Source: Spirochaetaceae bacterium
Lineage (GTDB): Bacteria > Spirochaetota > Spirochaetia > SZUA-6 > Bin103
NCBI GenBank assembly: GCA_028818385.1
Contig: JAPPNY010000197.1
Location: 1-39,624 of the forward strand
Reading direction: 5' to 3'
DNA: 39,624 bases
Shown here: piece after piece, positions 15,544 through 23,126 of the stretch
Numbering within the stretch: position 1 is the stretch's first letter
How the letters are laid out: every line of letters begins with the position of its first letter
The notes under the pieces: generated by a model
Told to the model about the DNA's origin: nothing
What the model saw: only the letters and a program-made list of their open reading frames with translations
The model's database searches: none
Program-made: the position numbers and the translations under genes

Positions 15544-17424
15544 ATGACTTCGTTCAGAGCGGCCGTGGCATTCGCGGCCCTGCTCATCGCGAGTGTTCCG
15601 GCCGTGGGGTTGCGAATCGCCGAGTGGTCGATCGACCCGCGTGCGGAGTTGGATGAAGGCCGGCTCGTCGAACGGCTGCAGGAGATCCTGTCCTCCGAGG
15701 AGATCGGCATTCCCCCCGACTTTCCGTCTCGCATCCGGGTCGAGATCGGCGTCCACGACGGTGCCGGAGGGCTGGACCTGATAGTCACCAGCTCCGACCT
15801 GGAGGCCGGGCGTGCCCTGACGTCCACCGTGCGCACGGCCTCCGCCACCAGGCTCGACACGGTCGTCGCCGCACTGGTCGCCGACCTCGGGTACCTGCAG
15901 GCGGCGCGCGCCGGCTTCCCGCCGCCGATCTACCTTCCGCCTGACATCACCGACGTGATCGACGGTGGAAGAATTGCCGCGTTGTTCCGCACCGTCGATC
16001 GGGCCACCGGCGACGCGGAGGCCGTGGTGGAGTCCGCGTTCGGGTACGAAGAGCAGATCCTGGACCTCGCCGCGCACGACGGCGGCGTCAGCGTGCTGCT
16101 GACCGGAGGGTCCGCCGAGTTGGGGCCGCGCTTCGAGCTGATCGCGGCTACCCCGGCATCGCTGCTGCCGGAGGCGCGCCCGCCGGGCGCCACGGCCCCA
16201 CAGGAGATCGCCCGCACCAGTTGGACCCATGACGTGCTCGCGATCGACCTGAACCACGCGCGCATCGTCCGCCGGCGCAACGGAGACGACGACATGGCCT
16301 TCCTCGACCTGCCGGACGCGCGGCGGCTGGATGCCGTCCCGGGCGGCGGGTTGGCTGCCCTTACCAGGAACGGACCGGCCTACGTGCACCTGACCGAGCT
16401 CGCTATCGAGGAGCGCCCCGTACCAGTCGCCGCGCCATTCATCAACGCCATGGACGTCGACGACCAGCGGCGCATGGTGCTGTACGACCAGTTCGACCGC
16501 AGGGTCGTGATCGCCGGTCTGGATGGCCGCGAGATCGACTCGATTCGCCCCCAGGTGGACCCGCGGATGCTCAAGTTTCCTCATGCGCTCGCGGTGCTTG
16601 AGGACGGAACCGTCCTTCTGGGCGGCTCCGGGCTGGTCTGGGCCTTCGACGAACTCGGACGCCCGAAGTGGCTGCTCAACGCTCCGGACGAAGGCCGGGA
16701 GATCTTGCCGGCCCAGTTTGTGCTGGAACCGGCGCCGGGCAGGGACGAGTTCTATCTGCTGGACTCGCAGCGGGCACGAATCCTGCGCTTCGGTGGTCCC
16801 GGCACCATCAAGGCGGACGATGCCGCCGGCACCATGGGCCCGACCGACATCGCCAGGCAGCTTGCCGAGCTCGCGCTTGCCGATGCGGTCGCCTCGCTGG
16901 AATGGGGAGACCTGCCGCAGGCCCAAGACCGCGCCGGCCTGGCGGCGGCACTCTACGAGCATGCCCTCGATCTGACACCGGAGGACGAAGCGAGCCGTTC
17001 CGGACTGGAACGCGCGGTAGAGGTCCGCGGCGACTCCGAGAAGGTGATCTTCCAGGAGCCGTTCCTGGTCGTCAGCCCGGAGCGACTGCACCTCGAGGCC
17101 GCCGAGCTGCAGTCTCCCGTGGCCATCACGGTACAGGTGGAGAATCCCGGCGTGGTTGCCCGCACCGGTGTCAGCCTGCTTGCCGCCGGCGTACGGGTAC
17201 CGGTCGGCAGCATCGAGCCCGGAGCGCGGGTCGAGGTGTTGCTCGATCTTCCCGATCGCCTGCTGGCCACGCAGGAGTGGCTCTCCCTGGACCTCGGGGT
17301 CGTGATCTCCGCGGAGGAGCCGGACGGAGCGCCGCCCCGGAGGATGTTCCTGGCGCTGCCGCTTACGGTTTCCGCTCCTCCGTGGGAACAAGTGGTAGCC
17401 GGAACGTCTTCGCCACCGGGCTGA
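15544..17424 (+). CDS. Secreted protein with NHL/beta-propeller-like core
   Basis: About 626 residues from ATG 15544, chosen because it gives a signal peptide (MTSFRAAVAFAALLIASVPAVG) and has GGGGATGATGG upstream. The first 200 residues include a possible conserved N-domain. About 225-440 shows propeller-like blades: VLAIDLNHARIVRRRNGDDDMAFL, INAMDVDDQRRMVLYDQFDRRVVIAGLDG, LKFPHALAVLEDGTVLLGGSGLVWAFDELG, FYLLDSQRARILRFG. A helical stretch resembling a TPR pair follows (LADAVASLEWGDLPQAQDRAGLAAALYEHALDLTPED), then a C-terminal beta domain (VAITVQVENPGVVARTGVSLLAAG). Probably a periplasmic or surface scaffold; function unknown. It follows murE closely. Its last 62 bases overlap the 3' end of the convergent gene. 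Confidence 0.8.
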   Translation: MTSFRAAVAFAALLIASVPAVGLRIAEWSIDPRAELDEGRLVERLQEILSSEEIGIPPDFPSRIRVEIGVHDGAGGLDLIVTSSDLEAGRALTSTVRTASATRLDTVVAALVADLGYLQAARAGFPPPIYLPPDITDVIDGGRIAALFRTVDRATGDAEAVVESAFGYEEQILDLAAHDGGVSVLLTGGSAELGPRFELIAATPASLLPEARPPGATAPQEIARTSWTHDVLAIDLNHARIVRRRNGDDDMAFLDLPDARRLDAVPGGGLAALTRNGPAYVHLTELAIEERPVPVAAPFINAMDVDDQRRMVLYDQFDRRVVIAGLDGREIDSIRPQVDPRMLKFPHALAVLEDGTVLLGGSGLVWAFDELGRPKWLLNAPDEGREILPAQFVLEPAPGRDEFYLLDSQRARILRFGGPGTIKADDAAGTMGPTDIARQLAELALADAVASLEWGDLPQAQDRAGLAAALYEHALDLTPEDEASRSGLERAVEVRGDSEKVIFQEPFLVVSPERLHLEAAELQSPVAITVQVENPGVVARTGVSLLAAGVRVPVGSIEPGARVEVLLDLPDRLLATQEWLSLDLGVVISAEEPDGAPPRRMFLALPLTVSAPPWEQVVAGTSSPPG

Positions 17425-18238
17425 ACCCCTGTTGGACGAACAGCCGCTCGAACTCCTGCTCCCGGCCGGACAACGCCACCTGCACTGAGGAATAGCCGGC
17501 TCCCGCCGCTTCGTCGATGAAGTGCGAGAGCAGCGACCGCCCGATGCCCAAACCGCGGAACTCGGGGGCCACCGCGATCGCTCCGACGCAGACGCTACCA
17601 TTCCCTTCCGGCACCCCGCCGATGAAGCCGACGATCCCCGGCCGGCTCCCGCGCACCACCACGAGCAACGCATTCGGATCGTCCGTGAGGTGCCGTGCGT
17701 CCTCGTGCAGCCTGACCACGTGCTCCAGGTCCCCGGCATCGGCACGGCCGAATGCGAATTCGCTGGCCACCAGGTCGTCGGTCTCTTCCGGCTCCGGCCC
17801 GAGTCGTTCCAGCCCGCGCGACCGCCGCTCCAGGTCGTACCACTCCGTCACGATCCGCCGCATCTCGGCCATCTTGAAGCGGTACCAGCGTTGCTCCACG
17901 TACGGGATGCGCCGGAGCTCGTCCTTGAATGCGCGGAACACCCGCCCGCGCGAGTTCAGCGCGTTTCGCAGGCGGTCGCGATGGATCGGATTGCGCAGGG
18001 CTGCCACGAAACGCTCCATGAGATGGAACCCGTCGATCGGCCGCCACGGAGGTATGGGGACGAACCGTTCCCCCAGGTGCGCGCCGCGATCCTTGACCAT
18101 CTCCGCGGTTTCGACGTCCACGGAGTAGTCGGCTCCCTGGTCCTCCATCGCGAACACGATGCGCTCCACGATCTCCGCGACGAGGTCGAACTTCACCGGC
18201 TCCCTGCCACCCACTACTATATCGCCAAAGGCAAGCAT
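17363..18238 (-). CDS. UPF0158 domain fused to GNAT acetyltransferase
   Basis: 291 residues from ATG 18238. The N-terminal half (about 1-150) matches UPF0158: VERIVFAMEDQGADYSVDVETAEMV, then FVPIPPW...GFHLMERFVAALRNPIHRDRLRNALNSRGRVFRAFKDELRRIPYVEQRWYRFKMAEMRRIVTEWYD, the typical acidic/aromatic helical pattern. The C-terminal half (about 170-291) is a GNAT N-acetyltransferase. Its acetyl-CoA motif is VGAIAVAPEFRGLGIGRSLLSHFIDEA, with the R/Q-x-x-G-x-G/A core as RGLGIG, followed by VQVALSGREQEFERLFVQQGFSPV. Substrate unknown. It is tail-to-tail with, and overlaps by 62 bases, the propeller gene, and is head-to-head with eno with only 21 bases between starts, so its promoter must lie inside the eno coding region or coincide with it. 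Confidence 0.88.
   Translation of the reverse strand: MLAFGDIVVGGREPVKFDLVAEIVERIVFAMEDQGADYSVDVETAEMVKDRGAHLGERFVPIPPWRPIDGFHLMERFVAALRNPIHRDRLRNALNSRGRVFRAFKDELRRIPYVEQRWYRFKMAEMRRIVTEWYDLERRSRGLERLGPEPEETDDLVASEFAFGRADAGDLEHVVRLHEDARHLTDDPNALLVVVRGSRPGIVGFIGGVPEGNGSVCVGAIAVAPEFRGLGIGRSLLSHFIDEAAGAGYSSVQVALSGREQEFERLFVQQGFSPVAKTFRLPLVPTEERKP
18192..18220 (+). promoter_or_regulatory. Promoter of eno
   Basis: TTCACC (18192-18197), 17-base spacer, TACTAT (18215-18220), 39 bases before the eno ATG. It lies inside the first codons of the divergent UPF0158-GNAT gene. Pattern-based. Confidence 0.45.
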
Positions 18239-18244
18239 GACTGA

Positions 18245-19555
<1,311 letters not shown>

Positions 19556-19559
19556 CGCC

Positions 19560-19613
19560 CCGAAACCGTCGCCTCCGGCTCCGCTTTCGGCCCATCCCCA
19601 CCTGTCGGGGGAT
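19560..19613. terminator. Two inverted repeats between convergent eno and recX
   Basis: CCGAAA (19560-19565) pairs with TTTCGG (19585-19590). ATCCCC (19594-19599) pairs with GGGGAT (19608-19613) around an 8-base loop. Lying between two converging genes they could serve as two-way terminators, though neither has a clear T-run. Confidence 0.35.
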
Positions 19614-19633
19614 CGTTCGGTCCCCGTTCCAGG

Positions 19634-20092
19634 CTACTGCCATCCTTCGTCCATCGCGACCGCCCGGCGCACCGCCGCCGCCGGGAATCCGCGGGCCAGC
19701 AACCGGCGCGCGATCGCGTCGCGGCCGTGGCCGGCGGCTCGCAGTGCCGAAGCGCTGGACCGAAGCAATTCCTGCTCGACGGCGACGGGCAGCTCGTCCT
19801 CCACGACGGCTTCGGCCACCGAGTCGCTCACGCCGCGCCTGATCAGTTCCGCCACCAACCGGCGCCGCCCTTCGGCCTTTCGCCCGGTCCGGGTGATCAG
19901 CCAGACGCGGGCAAACCGTTCGTCATCGAGGAGACCGGCACGGGTCAACGATCCGATCACCGCGTCCGCCACGGGAGCGTATCCTCTCTGCTGCAACTTC
20001 CGCCGCAACTCGAAGACGGAGTGCTCACGGCGGGCGATCAGATCCTTGGCGCACTCCAGGGCCGTGGCGGCGTGCCCGGTCAAGGCCGTCAC
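19634..20092 (-). CDS. recX: RecX, regulator of RecA
   Basis: 152 residues, GTG start at 20092. RecX binds RecA filaments and inhibits strand exchange. Seen: three-helix repeats, ALECAKDLIARREHSVFELRRKLQQRGY, IGSLTRAGLLDDERFARVWLITRTGRKAEGRRRLVAELIRRGV and IARRLLARGFPAAAVRRAV. The LDDxxFA and RRL-x-x-EL-x-x-[KR]G patterns are diagnostic. RecX usually adjoins recA; here it follows rpsI by 39 bases in the ribosomal-protein operon and no recA is in the window. A hairpin in that gap may lower its expression relative to the ribosomal genes. Confidence 0.88.
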   Translation of the reverse strand: MTALTGHAATALECAKDLIARREHSVFELRRKLQQRGYAPVADAVIGSLTRAGLLDDERFARVWLITRTGRKAEGRRRLVAELIRRGVSDSVAEAVVEDELPVAVEQELLRSSASALRAAGHGRDAIARRLLARGFPAAAVRRAVAMDEGWQ

Positions 20093-20105
20093 GCCACGCT
20101 CACGG

Positions 20106-20129
20106 AGCCCGCGGCTACCGCCCCGGGCT
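20106..20129 (-). terminator. Hairpin between rpsI and recX
   Basis: On the minus strand AGCCCG ... CGGGCT (6-bp stem) encloses an inner CGG-tag-CCG stem, beginning two bases after the rpsI stop codon. There is no T-run, so partial termination or message-end protection is possible. Confidence 0.35.
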
Positions 20130-20131
20130 GC

Positions 20132-20581
20132 CTACCGCTTCGAGAACTGGAAGCGCTTGCGCGCCTTCGGACGGCCGTACTTCTTGCGCTCCACCATGCG
20201 TCGGTCGCGCGTAAGGAAGCCGTTGGCGCGCAGGCTCTCGTGGTTGCTGCCGTCATAGGCATCCAGGGCGCGCGCCAGGCCGTGACGGCTGGCGTCCGCC
20301 TGCCCCGCCGGCCCGCCGCCCGACACGTTGATGAGCACGCTGAGCTTGCCCAGGTTGTCGGTGACGTCCAGCGGAGACGTCACGCGCCGTACCAGTTCCT
20401 CCGAGTTGAAGTAGTCGTCCAGCGACTTGCCGTTGACCCTGATCTGTCCGGCCGCGGCGCGCTGCAGATCGGTCTCTCCGGCGTCGGCGCCGACCACCGG
20501 TTGGCGCAGGAAGACGCGGGCGACCGCGGTCTTGCGGCGCCCCGTGCCCAGCGCGAGATTGATGCCGTCCGTTTCTGTCAT
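20132..20581 (-). CDS. rpsI: 30S ribosomal protein S9
   Basis: 149 residues from ATG 20581. Small-subunit protein whose C-terminal tail reaches the P-site tRNA. Seen: LGTGRRKTAVARVFL near the start, INGKSLDDYF-like segment (VNGKSLDDYF), VLINVSGGGPAGQADASRHGLARAL, DRRMVERKKYGRPKARKRFQFSKR at the end; the terminal Lys-Arg is conserved. The ATG shares one base with the rplM stop (TGATG), so the two are translationally coupled as in most bacteria. Confidence 0.98.
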   Translation of the reverse strand: MTETDGINLALGTGRRKTAVARVFLRQPVVGADAGETDLQRAAAGQIRVNGKSLDDYFNSEELVRRVTSPLDVTDNLGKLSVLINVSGGGPAGQADASRHGLARALDAYDGSNHESLRANGFLTRDRRMVERKKYGRPKARKRFQFSKR

Positions 20582-21048
20582 CAGCTTTGATCCCGTTCGG
20601 ATGATTGCCGTTCGAATGATCGAAGGTCGATGGGTTGAGGGCTCTGGCCCTGGTGGGGATGCTCGGAGCCGGCGTACACGCGCAGGTTGCGGAACAACTC
20701 CCGACCCAGGCGGCCCTTGGGGAGCATGCCGCGTATGGCCTGCTCCACCGGAAACACCGGCTTGCGGGCAATGGCGTGTTCGAACGTCTCGCTGCGCAAC
20801 GCCCCGGGGTAGCCCGAATGGCGGTAGTACCGCTTGTCGCTGCGCTTGTTCCCGGACACGGCCACCCTGGCCGCGTTGATGACGACCACGCGATCGCCCA
20901 GGTCCTGGTGAGGTGCGAAGTAGGGTCGGTGCTTGCCGCGCAGCACGCTGGCCACCCGTGCCGCCAGCCGGCCGAGCGGAGCGCCGTCCGCATCCGCGAT
21001 GTACCATCGTCGCTCGACGTCACGAGCACGCACGAATACCGTTTTCAT
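20581..21048 (-). CDS. rplM: 50S ribosomal protein L13
   Basis: 155 residues from ATG 21048 (MKTVFVRARDVERRWYIADA). Early-assembling large-subunit protein. Seen: PLGRLAARVASVLRGKHRPYFAPHQDLGDRVVVINAARVAVSGNKRSDKRYYRHSGYPG and the signature region AIRGMLPKGRLGRELFRNLRVYAG, then PHQGQSPQPIDL. Slightly longer than the usual 142 residues because of a hydrophilic tail. It lies between the small membrane protein gene (20-base gap upstream) and rpsI (one-base overlap). Confidence 0.98.
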   Translation of the reverse strand: MKTVFVRARDVERRWYIADADGAPLGRLAARVASVLRGKHRPYFAPHQDLGDRVVVINAARVAVSGNKRSDKRYYRHSGYPGALRSETFEHAIARKPVFPVEQAIRGMLPKGRLGRELFRNLRVYAGSEHPHQGQSPQPIDLRSFERQSSERDQS

Positions 21049-21068
21049 CGCTCTACGTTGCCGCCTTC

Positions 21069-21350
21069 CTACGTCGACGAGCCGGAGCCAGCAGGGCCGG
21101 AGCCAGAGCCGCGGGCCTCGGCCGCTTCGGCCTCCTTCGCCTCGCGTTCTTCCTTCTTGGCTTCCATCTTGTCCTTGATATCCGCGAATCCGACAAACAG
21201 CGCGATCAGGCCGATGAGCAGGGCTGCCACCGGGATGCCTCCCTTCAGGAAGTCCATGACGTCCGGCCACCACTGCATGGACCACGGCACCGGAAGTACC
21301 GAGTAGACCGCGAACAACAGGAGCACCAAGCCCACCAATAGAGCAATCAT
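21069..21350 (-). CDS. Conserved small two-helix membrane protein
   Basis: 93 residues from ATG 21350. Two membrane helices (about 2-20, IALLVGLVLLLFAVYSVLP; about 37-56, GGIPVAALLIGLIALFVGFADI) flank a short loop with WWPDVMDFLKGG. A long charged helix (DIKDKMEAKKEEREAKEAEAAEA) and a Gly/Ser tail follow. From memory this is close to a small protein conserved in treponemes and related spirochaetes, which is one reason for the taxonomic guess. First gene of the rplM-rpsI-recX operon, with a well-placed promoter upstream. Function unknown. Confidence 0.85.
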   Translation of the reverse strand: MIALLVGLVLLLFAVYSVLPVPWSMQWWPDVMDFLKGGIPVAALLIGLIALFVGFADIKDKMEAKKEEREAKEAEAAEARGSGSGPAGSGSST

Positions 21351-21378
21351 CGTCGCCTCGTGCGCTGAGAGTCCCCTA

Positions 21379-21407
21379 AGGGTAGCGTCTCCCGGCGCGT
21401 CAAGCAA
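21379..21407 (-). promoter_or_regulatory. Promoter of the rplM-rpsI operon
   Basis: Minus strand TTGCTT (complement of 21402-21407), 17-base spacer, TACCCT (complement of 21379-21384), 28 bases before the ATG at 21350. The same -10 hexamer, TACCCT, is predicted for fabD. Pattern-based. Confidence 0.5.
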
Positions 21408-21571
21408 CTGCACCGTCCCGCCTCGCCGCCTCCACTCCGCGCCGTGGCCCCGAGGCGGGTACCGCGGCACTCTTGACCGGCCCGATCTTGACCGGCTGGT
21501 GTGAACGGCCGGACATTGACCGCCGAAGCGAGAGGACGCCCCGGCGGGCTTCGCCGGGCCAGGGAGGAGCC

Positions 21572-22267
21572 ATGTCCGAGCGAAGCGCATTACACGGCCG
21601 TGTCGACGCCGCTGCCCAGACCGGACTGCTGAGCAACGTCTACCTGTGGATGACCGGCGGACTGGTCCTGAGCGGCGCCGTCGCCTGGTTCGTGGTGAGC
21701 CAGGACATGCTGTTCAGGGCGATCCTGGGGACCCCGATGCTGTACTTCGGGCTCATCATCGGCGAGCTGGCGCTGGTCTGGTTCCTGAGCGCCCGGATCA
21801 TGACCATGGGCGTCGGCGCCGCCTCCGGTGGGTTCATCGCCTTCGCGGCGCTCAACGGCGTCACGCTGTCGGTGATCGCCGCCGTCTACACCACTCAGGA
21901 AATCGCTCAGGCGTTCTTCATCGCGGCGGGGATGTTCGCGGGGATGAGCGTGTACGGCCACGTGACCAAGCGTGACCTGACGTCCATCGGCAGCTTCCTG
22001 AGCATGGGCCTGTTGGGCCTGATGATCGCCATCGTCGTCAACCTCCTGGTCGGCAGCGGCATCCTCGATCTCCTGATCTCGATCGGCGGGGTAGCGCTGT
22101 TTCTGGGCCTGACGGCATACGACACCCAGGTGATCAAGCGCTGGCAGGCCGAGGCCGGAGCCATGGACGAGACCACATTCGTCCGCCTTTCGGTGCTCGG
22201 CGCGCTCAAGCTCTACCTGGACATGCTCAACCTGTTCCTGTTCCTCCTGCGGCTCGGACGGCGCTAG
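21572..22267 (+). CDS. Bax-inhibitor-1 / YbhL family membrane protein
   Basis: 231 residues from ATG 21572, preceded by AGGGAGGAG. Multi-pass inner-membrane protein of the BI-1 family; a Bacillus member works as a pH-dependent calcium leak, and some bacterial members associate with FtsH. Seen: seven hydrophobic segments, including VYLWMTGGLVLSGAVAWFVV, MLYFGLIIGELALVWFL, GGFIAFAALNGVTLSVIAAVYT, AFFIAAGMFAGMSVYGHVTKRDL (family motif), FLSMGLLGLMIAIVVNLLV, LLISIGGVALFLGLTAYDTQVIK and LGALKLYLDMLNLFLFLLRL. The aspartates of TAYDTQ and YLDMLNLF correspond to the conserved sensor pair. Standalone gene between divergent and convergent neighbours. Confidence 0.95.
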   Translation: MSERSALHGRVDAAAQTGLLSNVYLWMTGGLVLSGAVAWFVVSQDMLFRAILGTPMLYFGLIIGELALVWFLSARIMTMGVGAASGGFIAFAALNGVTLSVIAAVYTTQEIAQAFFIAAGMFAGMSVYGHVTKRDLTSIGSFLSMGLLGLMIAIVVNLLVGSGILDLLISIGGVALFLGLTAYDTQVIKRWQAEAGAMDETTFVRLSVLGALKLYLDMLNLFLFLLRLGRR

Positions 22268-22287
22268 GAGTCTGTCAGGAGTCTGTC
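22266..22287. repeat. 11-bp tandem duplication
   Basis: aggagtctgtc occurs twice in direct succession (22266-22276 and 22277-22287). The repeat joint forms the stop codon of the minus-strand aminotransferase-like gene (complement of 22275-22277) and begins within the stop codon of the BI-1 gene, so it may have changed the C-terminus of the former. Confidence 0.85.
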
Positions 22288-23126
22288 GGACTTTCGGCGA
22301 ACAACCGCATCAGCGCCGCCGCCTCGCCGGCCGAGACGTCGTCCGGCAGGATGCTCGGTCCCGGGTGGAACGGAGAGAGCAGGATCCCCGCACGCAGGAA
22401 TCGGTCGAACACGGCGTCATAGACGGCCTCATCGCACCGCGCCGCCACGTACGGTCCCCGCCGCTCCCAGCCGGCGCATCCGTGCGTATCCGGCCATGCA
22501 CGCTGCGCCCAGGGTGCGCCACGGTACCGCGGCAACCGGTCCAGTCCGGCCAGTCCGGCTACCAGAAGCGGCGCCGGCTGCGGCGCCGGTGTGATCATCA
22601 GCCGCTCCAGCTCGCACGCCGCCGTCCCCGCCGGCAGGCACAGCGGCGCCGGCGACTCCCCGATCGTGGACGGCAGCACCGGCACCACGGCCCGCCATCG
22701 GGAGGGCGGTGGCGTCGGCCCGAGCAACGGCCGCCAGATCCCCGCCAGGCGAGCTTCCGCCGGATCGGCGTCGACCGCGGGATCGTGCAGCTCCCCTGCC
22801 GCGACGCCGAGATGCTGCAGCACCGCGCGCACCTCGGCATCGCCGCCGGTCAGCAGCGGCTCGAAGCCCGGGATGAGGTGCCGGAGGCGATTGCACAGCC
22901 GGCGCTCGTACACCGAAGGCAGACCGCCGTTCACCCCCTGGGACAGGGCGCCCTTGATCCGCGCCAGCGCGCGATCCGGACGGTGTCCCAGCAGAGCGCG
23001 GCCACCGCCTTGCCACAGGTCCAGGAAGCGCCGGCCACGATGGTCGTACAGGCGATAGCCACGCGCCCGGCGGATCGGTGCCAGCCGCCCCAGCCGCGAG
23101 CGGGCGGCGGGGTCGGGCGCGGTCAC
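22275..23126 (-). CDS. Degenerate class-III aminotransferase-like protein
   Basis: 283 residues from GTG 23126, overlapping the helicase stop (GTGA). The N-terminal 90 residues match the start of class-III PLP aminotransferases: IRRARGYRLYDHRGRRFLDLWQGGGRALLGHRPDRALARIKGAL, equivalent to the usual G-x-x-L-x-D-x-x-G-x-x-Y-x-D...G-x-x-x-LGH. After that the family features fade. There is no GAEA-type cofactor loop, no DE[VI]QTG aspartate region and no S/T-x-x-K-x-x-x-x-G lysine, and total length is about 130 residues short. The C-terminal part (VFDRFLRAGILLSPFHPGPSILPDD...EAAALMRLFAES) again resembles the small C-domain. It probably cannot bind PLP covalently. Role unknown; it has stayed open and in a coupled operon, so a structural or altered function is possible. 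Confidence 0.75.
   Translation of the reverse strand: MTAPDPAARSRLGRLAPIRRARGYRLYDHRGRRFLDLWQGGGRALLGHRPDRALARIKGALSQGVNGGLPSVYERRLCNRLRHLIPGFEPLLTGGDAEVRAVLQHLGVAAGELHDPAVDADPAEARLAGIWRPLLGPTPPPSRWRAVVPVLPSTIGESPAPLCLPAGTAACELERLMITPAPQPAPLLVAGLAGLDRLPRYRGAPWAQRAWPDTHGCAGWERRGPYVAARCDEAVYDAVFDRFLRAGILLSPFHPGPSILPDDVSAGEAAALMRLFAESPTDS

Noticed and set aside
15484..17745. 753-codon minus-strand frame opposite the propeller gene
   Set aside because: Arg/Gly-rich antisense shadow. The plus strand carries a signal peptide and recognisable blades.
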